Source: Halostreptopolyspora alba
GTDB lineage: Bacteria; Actinomycetota; Actinomycetes; Streptosporangiales; Streptosporangiaceae
Reading direction: 5' to 3'
DNA length: 64,000 bases
NCBI GenBank assembly: GCA_003725585.1
Contig: RJMB01000010.1
Span: 62,001 to 126,000, forward strand
Part shown: positions 42,029-51,329 of the stretch, in pieces
How the letters are laid out: each line of letters starts with the position of its first letter
Position numbering within the stretch: position 1 is the first letter of the stretch
Made by a program: the position numbers and the translations under genes
Notes under the pieces: model-generated
Database searches by the model: none
The model's input: the letters and a program-made list of their open reading frames with translations, nothing else
Told to the model about the DNA's origin: nothing

Positions 42029-42985
42029 ATGCGAGCGATCCAGATCACCGAGTTCGGCGGCCCCGAGGTCCTGAAGACCGCCGAGGTCCCCGACCCCCAA
42101 CCCACCGGGGACGACATCCTGATCCACGTGGACCGGAGCGGGGTGAACTACGCCGACACCCACCAGACCGAGAACACCTATCTCACCGAGGTCACGTTGC
42201 CCATGACCCCCGGGGGCGAGGTCATCGGTCGCACCCCGGACGGACGGCGGGTCGCGGCCCTCGTCGGCACCGGCGGGTACGCCGAGCAGGCCACCGCCGA
42301 CCCGAACCTGGTGTTCGACGTCCCCGACGGGGTGGACGACGTGAGCGCGCTGGCCCTGCTGATCCAGGGCACGACCGCCTGGGTGCTGCTGCGCAAGAGC
42401 ATCCGGATGGAGCCCGACGAGTCCATCGTGGTGCACGCCGCGGCCGGGGGCGTGGGCTCGATCGCGGTCCAGCTCGCCAAGGTCTTCGGCGCGGGACGGG
42501 TCATCGCCACGGCCAGCAGCGAGGAGAAGCGCGAGCTGGCGACGCGGCTCGGTGCCGACGCCACCGTCGACTCGCGTGCCGAGGACATGACCACCGCCCT
42601 GATCGAGGCCAACGGGGGGCGGCCGGTGGACGCCGTGCTGGACATGACCGGTGGCCGGATCACCGACGAGAGCATGCGCGCGCTCGCCCCGTTCGGGCGG
42701 CTGGCGTTCTACGGCATGGCCTCACAAGAGGAGCCCAGCCCGGTGAAGCCGCGCACCCTCATGCGCCACTCGACGGGCATCAGCGGCATGTGGCTGGCGC
42801 ACGCCTTCACACTTCCGGGAAACGTGGTGCACCGGGCCATGGGGGAGCTGTTCGACATGGTGCGCCAGGGGACCCTGCGCACGGTCAACGGTGGGGTGTA
42901 CCCGCTGTCCGAGGCGCGGCGCGCCCACGAGGACCTGCGTGGTCGCCGCAGCACCGGGAAGCTGGCCCTGGACCCGGCCAACTAG
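42029..42985 (+). CDS. NADPH:quinone reductase-like medium-chain dehydrogenase
   Basis: 318 residues of the zeta-crystallin/QOR branch of the MDR superfamily: MRAIQITEFGGPEVLK start, GVNYADTHQT in the catalytic domain, the coenzyme motif AAAGGVGSIAVQLAKVFGAG and the C-terminal PLSEARRAHEDLRGRRSTGKL. Zinc-ligand cysteines are absent, as expected for this branch. It reduces quinones or unsaturated carbonyls with NADPH. GAAGAGGAC provides the ribosome-binding site, and TAGCCT (41985-41990) is a likely -10, giving a 32-nt leader. Confidence 0.92.
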   Translation: MRAIQITEFGGPEVLKTAEVPDPQPTGDDILIHVDRSGVNYADTHQTENTYLTEVTLPMTPGGEVIGRTPDGRRVAALVGTGGYAEQATADPNLVFDVPDGVDDVSALALLIQGTTAWVLLRKSIRMEPDESIVVHAAAGGVGSIAVQLAKVFGAGRVIATASSEEKRELATRLGADATVDSRAEDMTTALIEANGGRPVDAVLDMTGGRITDESMRALAPFGRLAFYGMASQEEPSPVKPRTLMRHSTGISGMWLAHAFTLPGNVVHRAMGELFDMVRQGTLRTVNGGVYPLSEARRAHEDLRGRRSTGKLALDPAN

Positions 42986-43049
42986 CGGGCGTCACGGCGG
43001 CGCCCGGCTCGGGCCGTGGCGCCGCCCACCGCACTCGCGTCCCCGAAAC

Positions 43050-43967
43050 TCAGTCCTCGACGTCGGTGACCTCGGGGATGGTGCGCACCACCTCCTCGGC
43101 GACCTCCAGCGAGGTCTCCCGCTTCTCGTCGTTACCCGTCCGGTCCGGCGCCCGATACCACAGGGTGACGACCATGTTGCGGTCGGCGAACTGGACGTAG
43201 GACAGGCTGCCGCCGCTGTCCCCGCCGTAGTACGACGCGTTCTCGCTGTTGAACTCGGCGATGTACTGGAATCCGGTGTCTCCGATCGGGATCGGCTCGG
43301 GCGAGGTCACCTCGTCGAACCGCTCGTCGAGCCCGTTCCCGGACCGCTTGTCCGCGACCTGGTCACGCACGGTCTCGTAGCCGTCCTCGACGGTGTCCGA
43401 AGCGTAACGGGAAATGCCGATAGCGAGATACTCGTCACCCGCGTAGCCCGCGCTCTCGTCTCGGAACACCCCACAGTCGGCCATCTCGGTCACGTCCCGG
43501 TGGATGTCCTCGGCGAAGTCCTCCTCCTCGATGACCTGCTCCTCGACCTCGGCGTTCCGCAGCCCGACGATGTCGGTGACCTCCCCGGTCACCAGGTCGT
43601 CACAGCCGGGAAGCGCCGCGTACGCCGCCGGGGGCCGCAGCAGCACCCAGGCCACCACACCCCCGACACCGAGGAGCAGCACCAGGCCAACGGCGATCCC
43701 GCCGACGATCGCTCCGGTGCGTCGCGGCGGCCGCTGGGGCGGATAGGGCGGATGTGGCTGATAGGGCGGGACGGGCCCGCCGTAGCCGGGAGGAGGTCCT
43801 CCCCCGGGAGGGCCGTACGGCTGCTGGGGGTAGCCCTGGTGCGGGTGTCCCTGCTGCGGGGCAGGGGGGTACTGCTGGGGATAGCCGTGGCCCGGCCGCC
43901 CGCCATAGGGGTCCGGCGGGCCGGGCGGGCCTCCCGGCGGAGGCGGGGTGGGCGGGTAACCAGCCAT
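43050..43967 (-). CDS. Proline-rich single-span membrane protein, paralogue A
   Basis: 305 residues. The cytoplasmic N-terminus (about 1-85) is Pro/Gly/Gln/Tyr-rich with YPQQ and GPPGGGPPP repeats; one membrane span follows (AIVGGIAVGLVLLLGVGGVVAWVLL); the ~190-residue C-terminal domain is acidic and exported, with two cysteines (PGCDDLVTG and MADCGVF) that could form a disulfide. The overall layout resembles actinobacterial cell-surface proteins of the DUF3558-like type; no function is known. The start is the ATG, because the tandem paralogue shares GAGGAG at the same distance from ATGGCTGG. Confidence 0.75.
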   Translation of the reverse strand: MAGYPPTPPPPGGPPGPPDPYGGRPGHGYPQQYPPAPQQGHPHQGYPQQPYGPPGGGPPPGYGGPVPPYQPHPPYPPQRPPRRTGAIVGGIAVGLVLLLGVGGVVAWVLLRPPAAYAALPGCDDLVTGEVTDIVGLRNAEVEEQVIEEEDFAEDIHRDVTEMADCGVFRDESAGYAGDEYLAIGISRYASDTVEDGYETVRDQVADKRSGNGLDERFDEVTSPEPIPIGDTGFQYIAEFNSENASYYGGDSGGSLSYVQFADRNMVVTLWYRAPDRTGNDEKRETSLEVAEEVVRTIPEVTDVED

Positions 43968-44104
43968 GTCGACAAGCACTCCTCGCTAACGGGGGCACCG
44001 CGTCCGAAGTAACGCGGACCAACGTCCAATATGCCCCGTTGGTCTTCGACTGTCGCCGACGCGGGATCGGTTCTCGCGGGTTTCCGGTACGCGGCACCGG
44101 AGGG

Positions 44105-44971
44105 TCACTCGGTCTCGACCGTGCGGGAGATCCGCCGGTTCATCGCGTTGGCGAGGTCGACCACGGTCTCCAGGTGCTCCTCGGCGGAGACGTCCGACGT
44201 CCCCGAGTACTCGATGACGACCCTGATGTTGCGGGTGGTGAACATCGCGCCTCCCCGTTTGTTTCCCCTCCCGCCCCCGAACACATCCCGGTGGGTGTCC
44301 TCGACCGAGTACGCGGTACCGCCGTCCCCGGTGGGGATCTCGCGGGTGTCCACCTCCGCGCGGGTCTCCTCGAAGTTGTCCAGGACCTTCTCGTAGCTCC
44401 GTTCCGCGTCCCGCCGCATCTCGGAGTAGTCGTCCTCCTCGGTATCGGGTGCGTGGAGGGAGGTGGTCACCCCCACCGCCGTGTCGCGCCCCGTCCACGG
44501 CTCGTCCGGGTCGGTGCTCGCCCTGCAGGCCACCCAGTCCTCGTACTCCTCATGGGCTGCCCGGTCCCCGGGGCGGCCGTCGAGCCGCTCGACCTCGGCC
44601 CCCTCCGCCCCCGCGACCGAGGAGAGCACGTCCTCGGTCAGCAGCTCGTCGCACTCGCCCGCCGAGGAGTACGGGGGCGCGTGCCCGAGGACCGCCCAGG
44701 TGGTCACCCCGACCACGACCAGAGCGGCCACCCCTCCGGCGACACCGGCGATGAGTATCCCGTTGCGCCGTTGGGGCGGCTGGTTGGGCGTGGGAGGCAC
44801 GGGGCCACCCGGGCCGGGAGGAGGCCCGCCCCCGGGAGGGCCGTACGGCTGGCGCGCGCTCCCCGGCGGGGGATGGTCCTGCTGGGGATACCCGGGCTGC
44901 CCCCGCGGGCCGTACTGACCCCACGGTGCACCGGGTTGGCCGGGGGGCGGTGCGGGTGGGTGACCAGCCAT
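44105..44971 (-). CDS. Proline-rich single-span membrane protein, paralogue B
   Basis: 288 residues with the same plan as the next gene downstream: Pro/Gly/Gln-rich N-terminus, one span (LIAGVAGGVAALVVVGVTTWAVL) and an exported domain with two cysteines (GECDELL and VACRAS). The identical beginning MAG(Y/H)PP and the shared GAGGAG-N10-ATG leader show a tandem duplication, though the exported domains have diverged strongly. It is divergent from kdpD. Function unknown. Confidence 0.75.
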   Translation of the reverse strand: MAGHPPAPPPGQPGAPWGQYGPRGQPGYPQQDHPPPGSARQPYGPPGGGPPPGPGGPVPPTPNQPPQRRNGILIAGVAGGVAALVVVGVTTWAVLGHAPPYSSAGECDELLTEDVLSSVAGAEGAEVERLDGRPGDRAAHEEYEDWVACRASTDPDEPWTGRDTAVGVTTSLHAPDTEEDDYSEMRRDAERSYEKVLDNFEETRAEVDTREIPTGDGGTAYSVEDTHRDVFGGGRGNKRGGAMFTTRNIRVVIEYSGTSDVSAEEHLETVVDLANAMNRRISRTVETE

Positions 44972-45233
44972 GGGCGAAGCGCTCCTCGCGAACGTGGGGG
45001 GCGGCGTTGGCTGCCGGAGTTCCCCTCGTTTATCCCACCGATCGGGTGGCCCCGCAAAAGCACGAGCGTCATGGTGCCGGGCGCGGTGGGGCCGGTGTCT
45101 TCCGCCACTCCCGCGACCACACTGCCCCGGGGAGCCCTCTCCTGGAGACACTCGTTGTTAATAATTCGCGACACAGGGTTGAACTCGGGGGCAACCGACC
45201 ACGCGAGCGGACAAACACCCCCACAATGGATAC

Positions 45234-47783
45234 GTGGCACGTGGCAAACTCCGGATCTACCTGGGAGCCGCTCCGGGGGTGGGCAAGACCTACAACGCCC
45301 TGAGCGAGGCACAGCGGCGCCACAGTCGCGGAACGGACATCGTCGTCGGCTTCGTCGAGGTCCACGGTCGGCGGCTGGTCGCCGAGCTCCTCGACGGCCT
45401 GGAGGTACTGCCGCGTCTCCTCCCCCACAACGGGAGCGCGACCTCCGCCGAGCTCGACGTCGACGCCGTCCTCGCGCGGCGCCCGCAGGTGGCGGTGGTC
45501 GACGAGCTGGCCCACACCAACACCCCCGGCTCGCGCAACCCGAAGCGCTGGCAGGACATCGACGAACTGCTCGACGCCGGGATCGACGTCATCTCCACGC
45601 TGAACATCGAACACCTGGAGTCCCTCAACGACGTCGTCGAGCAGATCACCGGGGTCCGGCAACGACAGACGATCCCCGACGAGGTCGTGCGCCGCGCCGA
45701 CCAGATCGAGCTGTGCGACATGTCCCCGCACGCGCTGCGCCGCCGCATGGCGCACGGCAACATCTACCCCGCCGAGAAGGTCGACGCCGCCCTGTCGAAC
45801 TACTTCCGCGAGGGCAACCTCACCGCACTGCGGGAGCTGGCGCTGCTGTGGGTCGCCGACCGCGTGGACGAGGGGTTGAGCCGCTACCGGGGCGAGCACA
45901 AGATCCGGCAGACCTGGGAGGCTCGCGAACGCATCGTTGTCGCCCTGACCGGTGGCCCCGAGGGCGAGACGCTGATCCGGCGGGCCGCGCGTATCGCCGC
46001 CCGCGCGCGCGGCGGGCAGCCGCAGCCCAGCCACCTGATGGCGGTGCACGTCGTCTCCAGCAACCGCCCAACCCGTCCCCGACCCAGTGTCATAGCGCGG
46101 CAGAAGCAGCTCCTGGCCCAGCTCGGCGGCACCTACCACCAGGTGATCGGTGACGACGTGCCCTCGGCCCTGCTGGAGTTCGCGCGTGGGGCCAACGCCA
46201 CCCAGATCGTCCTGGGCACGTCCCGCCGGCGGAGCTGGCAGTACGTGTTCGGCCCCGGTGTCGGAACGATCGTGGCCCGCGAATCGGGCGACATCGACGT
46301 GCACATCGTCACCCACGAGGAGGCGGGTCGCGGCCGCGGCCTGCTGCCGCCCCTGGCCAGAGGCGGCGGGCTCGGCCGGATGCGGCGGGCCTGGGGGTGG
46401 CTACTGGGGGTGCTGCTCCCTCCGCTGTTGACCGCCGTGTTGCACCTGCCCGCGCTCGAACCGTTCGACCGCACCACCGAGTTCCTGCTGTTCCTTCCGC
46501 TGACGGTGGTGGTCGCGCTCGTCGGCGGGCTGTGGCCCGCGGTCGTCTCCGCGGTGATGGGCAGCCTGCTGCTGAACGTCCTGTTCACAGAGCCGGTGTA
46601 CCGGCTGACCATCGACCGGGTGGACAACTTCATCGCCCTCATGGTGTTCGTCGTGGTGGGGGTGCTCGTGGCGATCGTCGTCGGTCTGGCGAACCGCCGA
46701 TCGCTCCAGGCCGCCCGCGCGCGGGCCGAGGCCAGCACCCTGAGCCTGCTCGCCGGCAGCGTGCTCAGCGGAAACGAGCCGTTGCCGTCACTGCTACAGC
46801 GGATCCGGGAGAACTTCGGGCAGCGCTCGGTGGCCCTCATCGAGCAGCAGGACGACGCGCGCTGGCGGCTGGTCGACCACATCGGCCCCGCACCGTGCCG
46901 CTCTCCCGACGACGCCGACGCGCTGGTGTCGGTCAGCGACACGCTCGCGCTGGCACTGCGCGGGCGGGTACTGCCCGCCTCCGACCGTCGGGTGTTGAGC
47001 GTGTTCGCCACCCACATCGGCATCGCCCTGGAACGGCAGCGGCTCACTCTCGACGCGGCCGAGGCCCGCCGGCAGGTGGCGGGCAACAAGATCCGCACGG
47101 CCCTACTCGCCGCGGTCTCCCACGACCTGCGCACCCCCATCACATCGATCAAGGCCAGTGTCTCCAGTCTGCGCGCCACCGACATCGAGCTGGACGAGGC
47201 CGACCGGCGCGAACTGCTGGCCAACATCGAGGACGCGAGCGACCGGTTGAACGACCTCGTCGGCAACCTGCTGGACATGAGCCGGCTACAGACCGACACC
47301 GTCCGGCCCAACTTCAAGTCCGTGGGCCTGGAGGAGGTGGTTCCGGCGACGCTCATCGGCATGCAGGAGAACAACGTGATCGTGGACGTCCCCGACAACC
47401 TGCCCCGCGTTCGGGTCGACACCGGTCTGCTGGAGCGGGCCGTGGCCAACGTGGTGCAGAACGCCACCAGGCACAATCGGGACACCTTCGGCCCGGTGCG
47501 CGTGGCGGCGAGCGCGCTCGGTGACACCGTGGAGCTGCGGGTGGCCGACCACGGGCCCGGCGCCTCCGACGAGGCCAAGGACCGCATGTTCGAGGCGTTC
47601 CAGCGGCTCGGCGACACCCCCCGCGGAACCGGGATCGGTCTGGGGCTGGCGGTGGCGCGGGGGTTCACCGAGGCGATGGAGGGGACCCTGGTCGCGGAGG
47701 ACACGCCGGGAGGTGGGTTGACCATGGTGTTCACGCTGCGGAGCGTGGGGAGCGACCACACCGCGCGGGTCGGGGGAAAATGA
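45234..47783 (+). CDS. kdpD: KdpD-type osmosensitive potassium sensor histidine kinase
   Basis: 849 residues in KdpD order: N-terminal KdpD domain with P-loop GAAPGVGKT (about 11-19) and DELAHTNTPGSRNPKRWQD, a universal-stress-protein-like domain (about 235-360), four membrane spans (DUF4118, about 385-485), a GAF-like region, the HisKA box SHDLRTPITS with the phosphorylated His near residue 633, and the HATPase (NVVQNATRHN, GTGIGLGLAVARG). It senses potassium limitation and phosphorylates KdpE. The GTG start overlaps nothing upstream and has no clear ribosome-binding site. kdpFABC is not in the window. Confidence 0.95.
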   Translation: MARGKLRIYLGAAPGVGKTYNALSEAQRRHSRGTDIVVGFVEVHGRRLVAELLDGLEVLPRLLPHNGSATSAELDVDAVLARRPQVAVVDELAHTNTPGSRNPKRWQDIDELLDAGIDVISTLNIEHLESLNDVVEQITGVRQRQTIPDEVVRRADQIELCDMSPHALRRRMAHGNIYPAEKVDAALSNYFREGNLTALRELALLWVADRVDEGLSRYRGEHKIRQTWEARERIVVALTGGPEGETLIRRAARIAARARGGQPQPSHLMAVHVVSSNRPTRPRPSVIARQKQLLAQLGGTYHQVIGDDVPSALLEFARGANATQIVLGTSRRRSWQYVFGPGVGTIVARESGDIDVHIVTHEEAGRGRGLLPPLARGGGLGRMRRAWGWLLGVLLPPLLTAVLHLPALEPFDRTTEFLLFLPLTVVVALVGGLWPAVVSAVMGSLLLNVLFTEPVYRLTIDRVDNFIALMVFVVVGVLVAIVVGLANRRSLQAARARAEASTLSLLAGSVLSGNEPLPSLLQRIRENFGQRSVALIEQQDDARWRLVDHIGPAPCRSPDDADALVSVSDTLALALRGRVLPASDRRVLSVFATHIGIALERQRLTLDAAEARRQVAGNKIRTALLAAVSHDLRTPITSIKASVSSLRATDIELDEADRRELLANIEDASDRLNDLVGNLLDMSRLQTDTVRPNFKSVGLEEVVPATLIGMQENNVIVDVPDNLPRVRVDTGLLERAVANVVQNATRHNRDTFGPVRVAASALGDTVELRVADHGPGASDEAKDRMFEAFQRLGDTPRGTGIGLGLAVARGFTEAMEGTLVAEDTPGGGLTMVFTLRSVGSDHTARVGGK

Positions 47784-48460
47784 TGCGGGTTCTGGTCGTG
47801 GACGACGACGCCCAGATCATCAGCGCCATGCGGATCAACCTGAAGGCACGCGGGTACGAGGTGGACACCTGCGCCGACGGCGGGGCCGCGCTGCGCATCG
47901 CGGCGCAGCAGCCGCCCGACCTGGTACTTCTGGACCTGGGGCTGCCCGACATGGAGGGCATGGACGTCATCGAACGACTGCGCTGCTGGACCTCGGTCCC
48001 CGTGATCGTGCTCTCGGCCCGCCACTCGGCCAGCGAGAAGGTCCGCTCACTCGACGCGGGCGCCGACGACTACGTGACCAAACCGTTCGGCGTCGACGAG
48101 CTGCTGGCGCGGATGCGGGCGGCGCAACGCCGGTCGGTGCGCACCGAGGAGGCCCCGGTGGTGCGCACTCCCGCGTTCACCGTGGACCTGGGCGCCAAAC
48201 GGGTGCTGCGCGACGAGAGGGAGGTCCGACTCACCCCGACCGAGTGGCACATCCTGGAGATCCTGGCACGCAACGCTGGGCGCCTGGTCAGCCAGCGACA
48301 GCTGCTGCACGACGTGTGGGGGGCGGTCTACCACAGCGAGACCAACTATCTGCGGGTGTACATGGCGCAGCTGCGCCGCAAGCTGGAGCCCGACCCGGCC
48401 CACCCGCGTCACCTCATCACCGAGGCGGGCATGGGCTACCGCTTCGAGCGGGACGGGTGA
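47780..48460 (+). CDS. kdpE: KdpE-type OmpR-family response regulator
   Basis: 226 residues. The receiver has VVDDDAQ, the phospho-acceptor in LLDLGLPDMEG and the lysine in VTKPFG; the winged-helix DNA-binding domain ends with LRVYMAQLRRKLEPDPAHPRHLITEAGMGYRF. ATG 47780 overlaps the kdpD stop (ATGATG), so kinase and regulator are co-translated. The usual target is the kdpFABC promoter, which must lie elsewhere in this genome if present. Confidence 0.95.
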   Translation: MMRVLVVDDDAQIISAMRINLKARGYEVDTCADGGAALRIAAQQPPDLVLLDLGLPDMEGMDVIERLRCWTSVPVIVLSARHSASEKVRSLDAGADDYVTKPFGVDELLARMRAAQRRSVRTEEAPVVRTPAFTVDLGAKRVLRDEREVRLTPTEWHILEILARNAGRLVSQRQLLHDVWGAVYHSETNYLRVYMAQLRRKLEPDPAHPRHLITEAGMGYRFERDG

Positions 48461-48557
48461 CGGGTAAGCCCGATGGCCTCGACCGATGGTCCCCGGGTAC
48501 CGGGACAGTGCCACCACCCCGTCCAGCTGATCGGGGGCCGGGATGGCGGCGCGTGAC

Positions 48558-49478
48558 TCAGCAGGCCGAGAGCTCCATGAGCATCGCGAAGGGCTCCTCC
48601 CGCTCGCGGCCGCGTTCGACCTCGGTGATCGCGTACATCGGGGCGCAGGCCCGCGCCCAGGCGATCACACGCGACTGGGGGATGCCGAGCGCGGCGGCCA
48701 GGGTCGCGGCGCGACGCTCCACCTCCGCGACCGATGTCGCCTTCCACAGCACCCAGTCGGGGGTGTCAGCGGCGGCGTCTCCGATGCAGGCCCGGGGATC
48801 GACAGCCACCAGCCCTCGCTCCGGACCTCCGTCGAGGACGTTGCCGGGGTGCAGGTCGGCGTGCAGCATCACGCCCTCGTCGTTCGCCTCGGCCAGTGCC
48901 CGCACGCGGGCGTGACCGTGGTGCAGGTAGGCGGCCGGCACCAGTTCGGCCACCGGAGCCACCGCCCGCCGGTACCCGAACTGGTCGAACAGAAAGTTCA
49001 TCCGTGAGGACAGGGGGCGCAGCTCACGCCACACCTCGGGTGGGACGTGAACGGCGTGCAGGTCGGTGATGAGAGAGCCGATCACCTCCATGGGGGGCAC
49101 CTCCCCCTGCAACGCCACGGTGCGCCCGGTGCCGATGGCCTCCAGCAGCACCGCCCCGCGTCCGGCGTCGACCTCCCACACCTCGGGGACGCGTCCGCTG
49201 GTCTCCCAGAGCCGCAGCACCCGCGCCTCCTCGGTACCCAGCCCTGGGTCGGGCGAGACCTTGAGAATGCCGGCGGAGCCGTCGATCGTCGTGCAGTGCA
49301 GCACCACGGATGTTCTGCCGTGCGGTGCCGGTCCCTCGATCGAGAGCTTCCACTCGGCCGCGAGCTCCTCGACCAGTGTGGGGAGCCGGGCCAGCCAGTT
49401 GTCCGCCCCGGTCCCGAACCTACGCAGCAGCCTCTGTCGCTGTTTGCTGTCGACCAACTGCGTTGTGCTGTCACTCAT
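48558..49478 (-). CDS. Aminoglycoside/hydroxyurea phosphotransferase family protein (APH(6)-like)
   Basis: 306 residues of the protein-kinase-like APH fold. The catalytic loop is MLHADLHPGNVL and the metal-binding segment VAVDPRACIGDAA, where DPR instead of DFG/DxG is characteristic of the streptomycin 6-kinase/hydroxyurea kinase branch. The N-lobe lysine is in GILKVSP. It could inactivate an aminoglycoside by phosphorylation, but most chromosomal members have unknown substrates. ATG 49478 is the start. It is convergent with kdpE. Confidence 0.88.
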   Translation of the reverse strand: MSDSTTQLVDSKQRQRLLRRFGTGADNWLARLPTLVEELAAEWKLSIEGPAPHGRTSVVLHCTTIDGSAGILKVSPDPGLGTEEARVLRLWETSGRVPEVWEVDAGRGAVLLEAIGTGRTVALQGEVPPMEVIGSLITDLHAVHVPPEVWRELRPLSSRMNFLFDQFGYRRAVAPVAELVPAAYLHHGHARVRALAEANDEGVMLHADLHPGNVLDGGPERGLVAVDPRACIGDAAADTPDWVLWKATSVAEVERRAATLAAALGIPQSRVIAWARACAPMYAITEVERGREREEPFAMLMELSAC

Positions 49479-49836
49479 TCGACCACCTTATGTGTCCCGC
49501 GCGCCCCGCCGTTGTGTCGCCTCCTTGCTCGCCACCGCGAGGACCCCGACCCGCGACGCCCCGTCGCGCGGGAGCGATGTTTCGTCGCCCGTGCCGCCGC
49601 GCCGTCCAACCGGCCCGGACTCGGGTGCCGGCCGCCCCCCGTCGGCCGACGGCACCGTCCCGCCAGCGAGGTGTTACCCACCTCCTACCCCTGAGAGGCC
49701 GGGTTCCATGCGCATGGGGGGTAGTCGGCTTGTTTCGTGTTCGGAGTAGTGGGTACCGAGACGTCGTCAGTCACCGGGTCACGGGCGAAGCGGGTCACGG
49801 GAGCTCCGCCACGACCGGCCGGGGTGGTCCCCGCCC
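49479..49836. other. 358-bp intergenic region
   Basis: It separates two minus-strand genes. I see no gene, and only the small palindrome CATGCGCATG. It should contain the promoter of the phosphotransferase gene. Confidence 0.35.
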
Positions 49837-50517
49837 TCAGGCGGCGAGCCGTGCCTTGGCCGCGCGGTGCTGGGCGAGCAGCGTGTCCACGACGAGCTCA
49901 CAGGGCCACAGGGGAGGTGTGACCGAGGTGGCACCCAGCTCGCGCAACCGCTCGACCTCGGCCCCGCCCACCAGACGCCAGGTCGCCACGAAGACCCGGG
50001 CTCCCTGGGTGTCACGCAGCCGGTCCACGGCGTCCGCCACCGTCGGGGCCCAGCCGTTGATGTAGCCGACCTGCACGGGTGATCGCAGCCGACGGCTCAG
50101 TATGCGGGCGACATCGGTCACCTCCTGTCGCTCCTCCTGGTCATTGGCTCCGTCGGCGGCCAGCACAACGCCGTCGCCGCGGGTCCACCCGGCGTCGTGC
50201 AGCCTCGTCGCCATCTCGGCCACGATCGAGGGCACGGCGCCGAGTGGCGGGGTCGGGCAGGCGTCGACCCGACCGTCCAGGTCGAGCCCGGCGAACACCT
50301 CGGCGCTGGCGAGGTCACCTCCGGCCACGAAGGCGGGTACCACGGCGATGGGCCCCTCGACGGCCCGCACCGTGTCGTTCACCCGCGAAGTGGGTCCGAA
50401 CGCGGGTACCACAGGGGCCTCTCCCCGGCCCTCGACCGCCTCGGCGAGATCGCGAAGTGCCTCCCTGCGATGCGCATCACACGAATCATCGGCAACCAGC
50501 ACCATCGTCGGGACCAT
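49837..50517 (-). CDS. CbiX/SirB-like sirohydrochlorin chelatase family protein
   Basis: 226 residues. Two halves of similar pattern, each with a hydrophobic strand followed by a helix (TMVLVADDSCDAHRREALRDLAEAV; GVVLAADGANDQEERQEVTDVARIL), match the CbiX-type chelatase fold used in sirohaem or cobalamin synthesis. The metal-binding His normally in the first strand motif (xxxHGS) is not present (VADDSCD), and the second motif has ADGAND, so catalysis is doubtful. ATG has GGGAGAGGG directly upstream. No other porphyrin gene is nearby. Confidence 0.65.
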   Translation of the reverse strand: MVPTMVLVADDSCDAHRREALRDLAEAVEGRGEAPVVPAFGPTSRVNDTVRAVEGPIAVVPAFVAGGDLASAEVFAGLDLDGRVDACPTPPLGAVPSIVAEMATRLHDAGWTRGDGVVLAADGANDQEERQEVTDVARILSRRLRSPVQVGYINGWAPTVADAVDRLRDTQGARVFVATWRLVGGAEVERLRELGATSVTPPLWPCELVVDTLLAQHRAAKARLAA

Positions 50518-51329
50518 ATCCCTCTCCCTTTTTTCACCTCGATAACGCCGGCCAGTGAACCTGATCCTACGAACCGGCGATTTCACTCACATGACCACGT
50601 GTTACGCATCCGAAAACCGCACTGCACCAGAAGGATGCCATTCGTCCTCTCCGGGGGAGGATGATGGCTCGGCACCCGCCCAACGGTTCCGTCGGCCGGA
50701 TTTCCAGCCCTTTCGCGGGCCACACCCGGCCAGGGGGCCGCGAAGGAGCGAACGGGCGGGATGAACGCCGGCGGCGACGAAACAGCGCCGCCCCGCGGAA
50801 AGCGTTCCACCGTCTCACCTCCTACCGCGGCCCGTGTCGTACGCCACGCCAACCGGTCCGGAGACGCGCGCACCACCTCGGGGAACGCAATTCCCACTCT
50901 AGAGAAGTCGGGCTTCGGGGGTCGGGGAATGGACACGTGGCAAACCTTCAAGGAATAAGAAAAATACCCGATACCGCCATTGCCACAAACTCTGGGGGTG
51001 GAATCCGGATTATGAAACGAACAATGCTCGTGCATCTGCACCACCGTTGCCGACCCACCGCGTTACCGCCGGCGCCCGGATCGTGGTCGCGACGTGCCCC
51101 AAGTGGACCCAGCGTGAGTTCTTGCCATGGGCCGCGGCGTCACTCAGACTCGAAGGTAGGGAGCTATGCGCTCGCAGAGCGCAGCGAAGGCGAGGCGAGA
51201 CCGGTCAGGCTTCGTGTCCGGTCCTCCGGGGACCCGTCCGGCCCACGCGCCCCCGGATTCGGCTGCGTCGAGTAAGCTCAGGATTCAGCCCCTCCACAGG
51301 ATCAGTAACTGGATCAGACTGGAGACTCA
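50518..51329. other. 812-bp region without a supported gene
   Basis: This is less GC-rich than its surroundings, with AT runs such as GGAATAAGAAAAATACCC (about 50950-50970). Several short frames exist (for example 50761-50958 plus), but none has both a ribosome-binding site and a recognisable product. It may be a remnant or a regulatory stretch. Confidence 0.4.

Noticed and set aside
43741-44940. DNA-level tandem repeat in the proline-rich genes
   Set aside because: The repetition is explained by codons for Pro/Gly/Gln-rich protein tails and by the gene duplication.
48490-48515. Terminator between kdpE and the phosphotransferase (GTCCCCGGGTACCGGGAC)
   Set aside because: Only five outer pairs form cleanly around a self-complementary centre; too weak to call.
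50761-50958. Small gene of 65 codons on the plus strand
   Set aside because: The G-rich stretch is too close to the ATG, the product has no recognisable pattern and the ending is arbitrary.
50583-51044. 153-codon minus-strand frame in the gene-poor stretch
   Set aside because: Composition is that of a shadow frame; no ribosome-binding site, no domain pattern.
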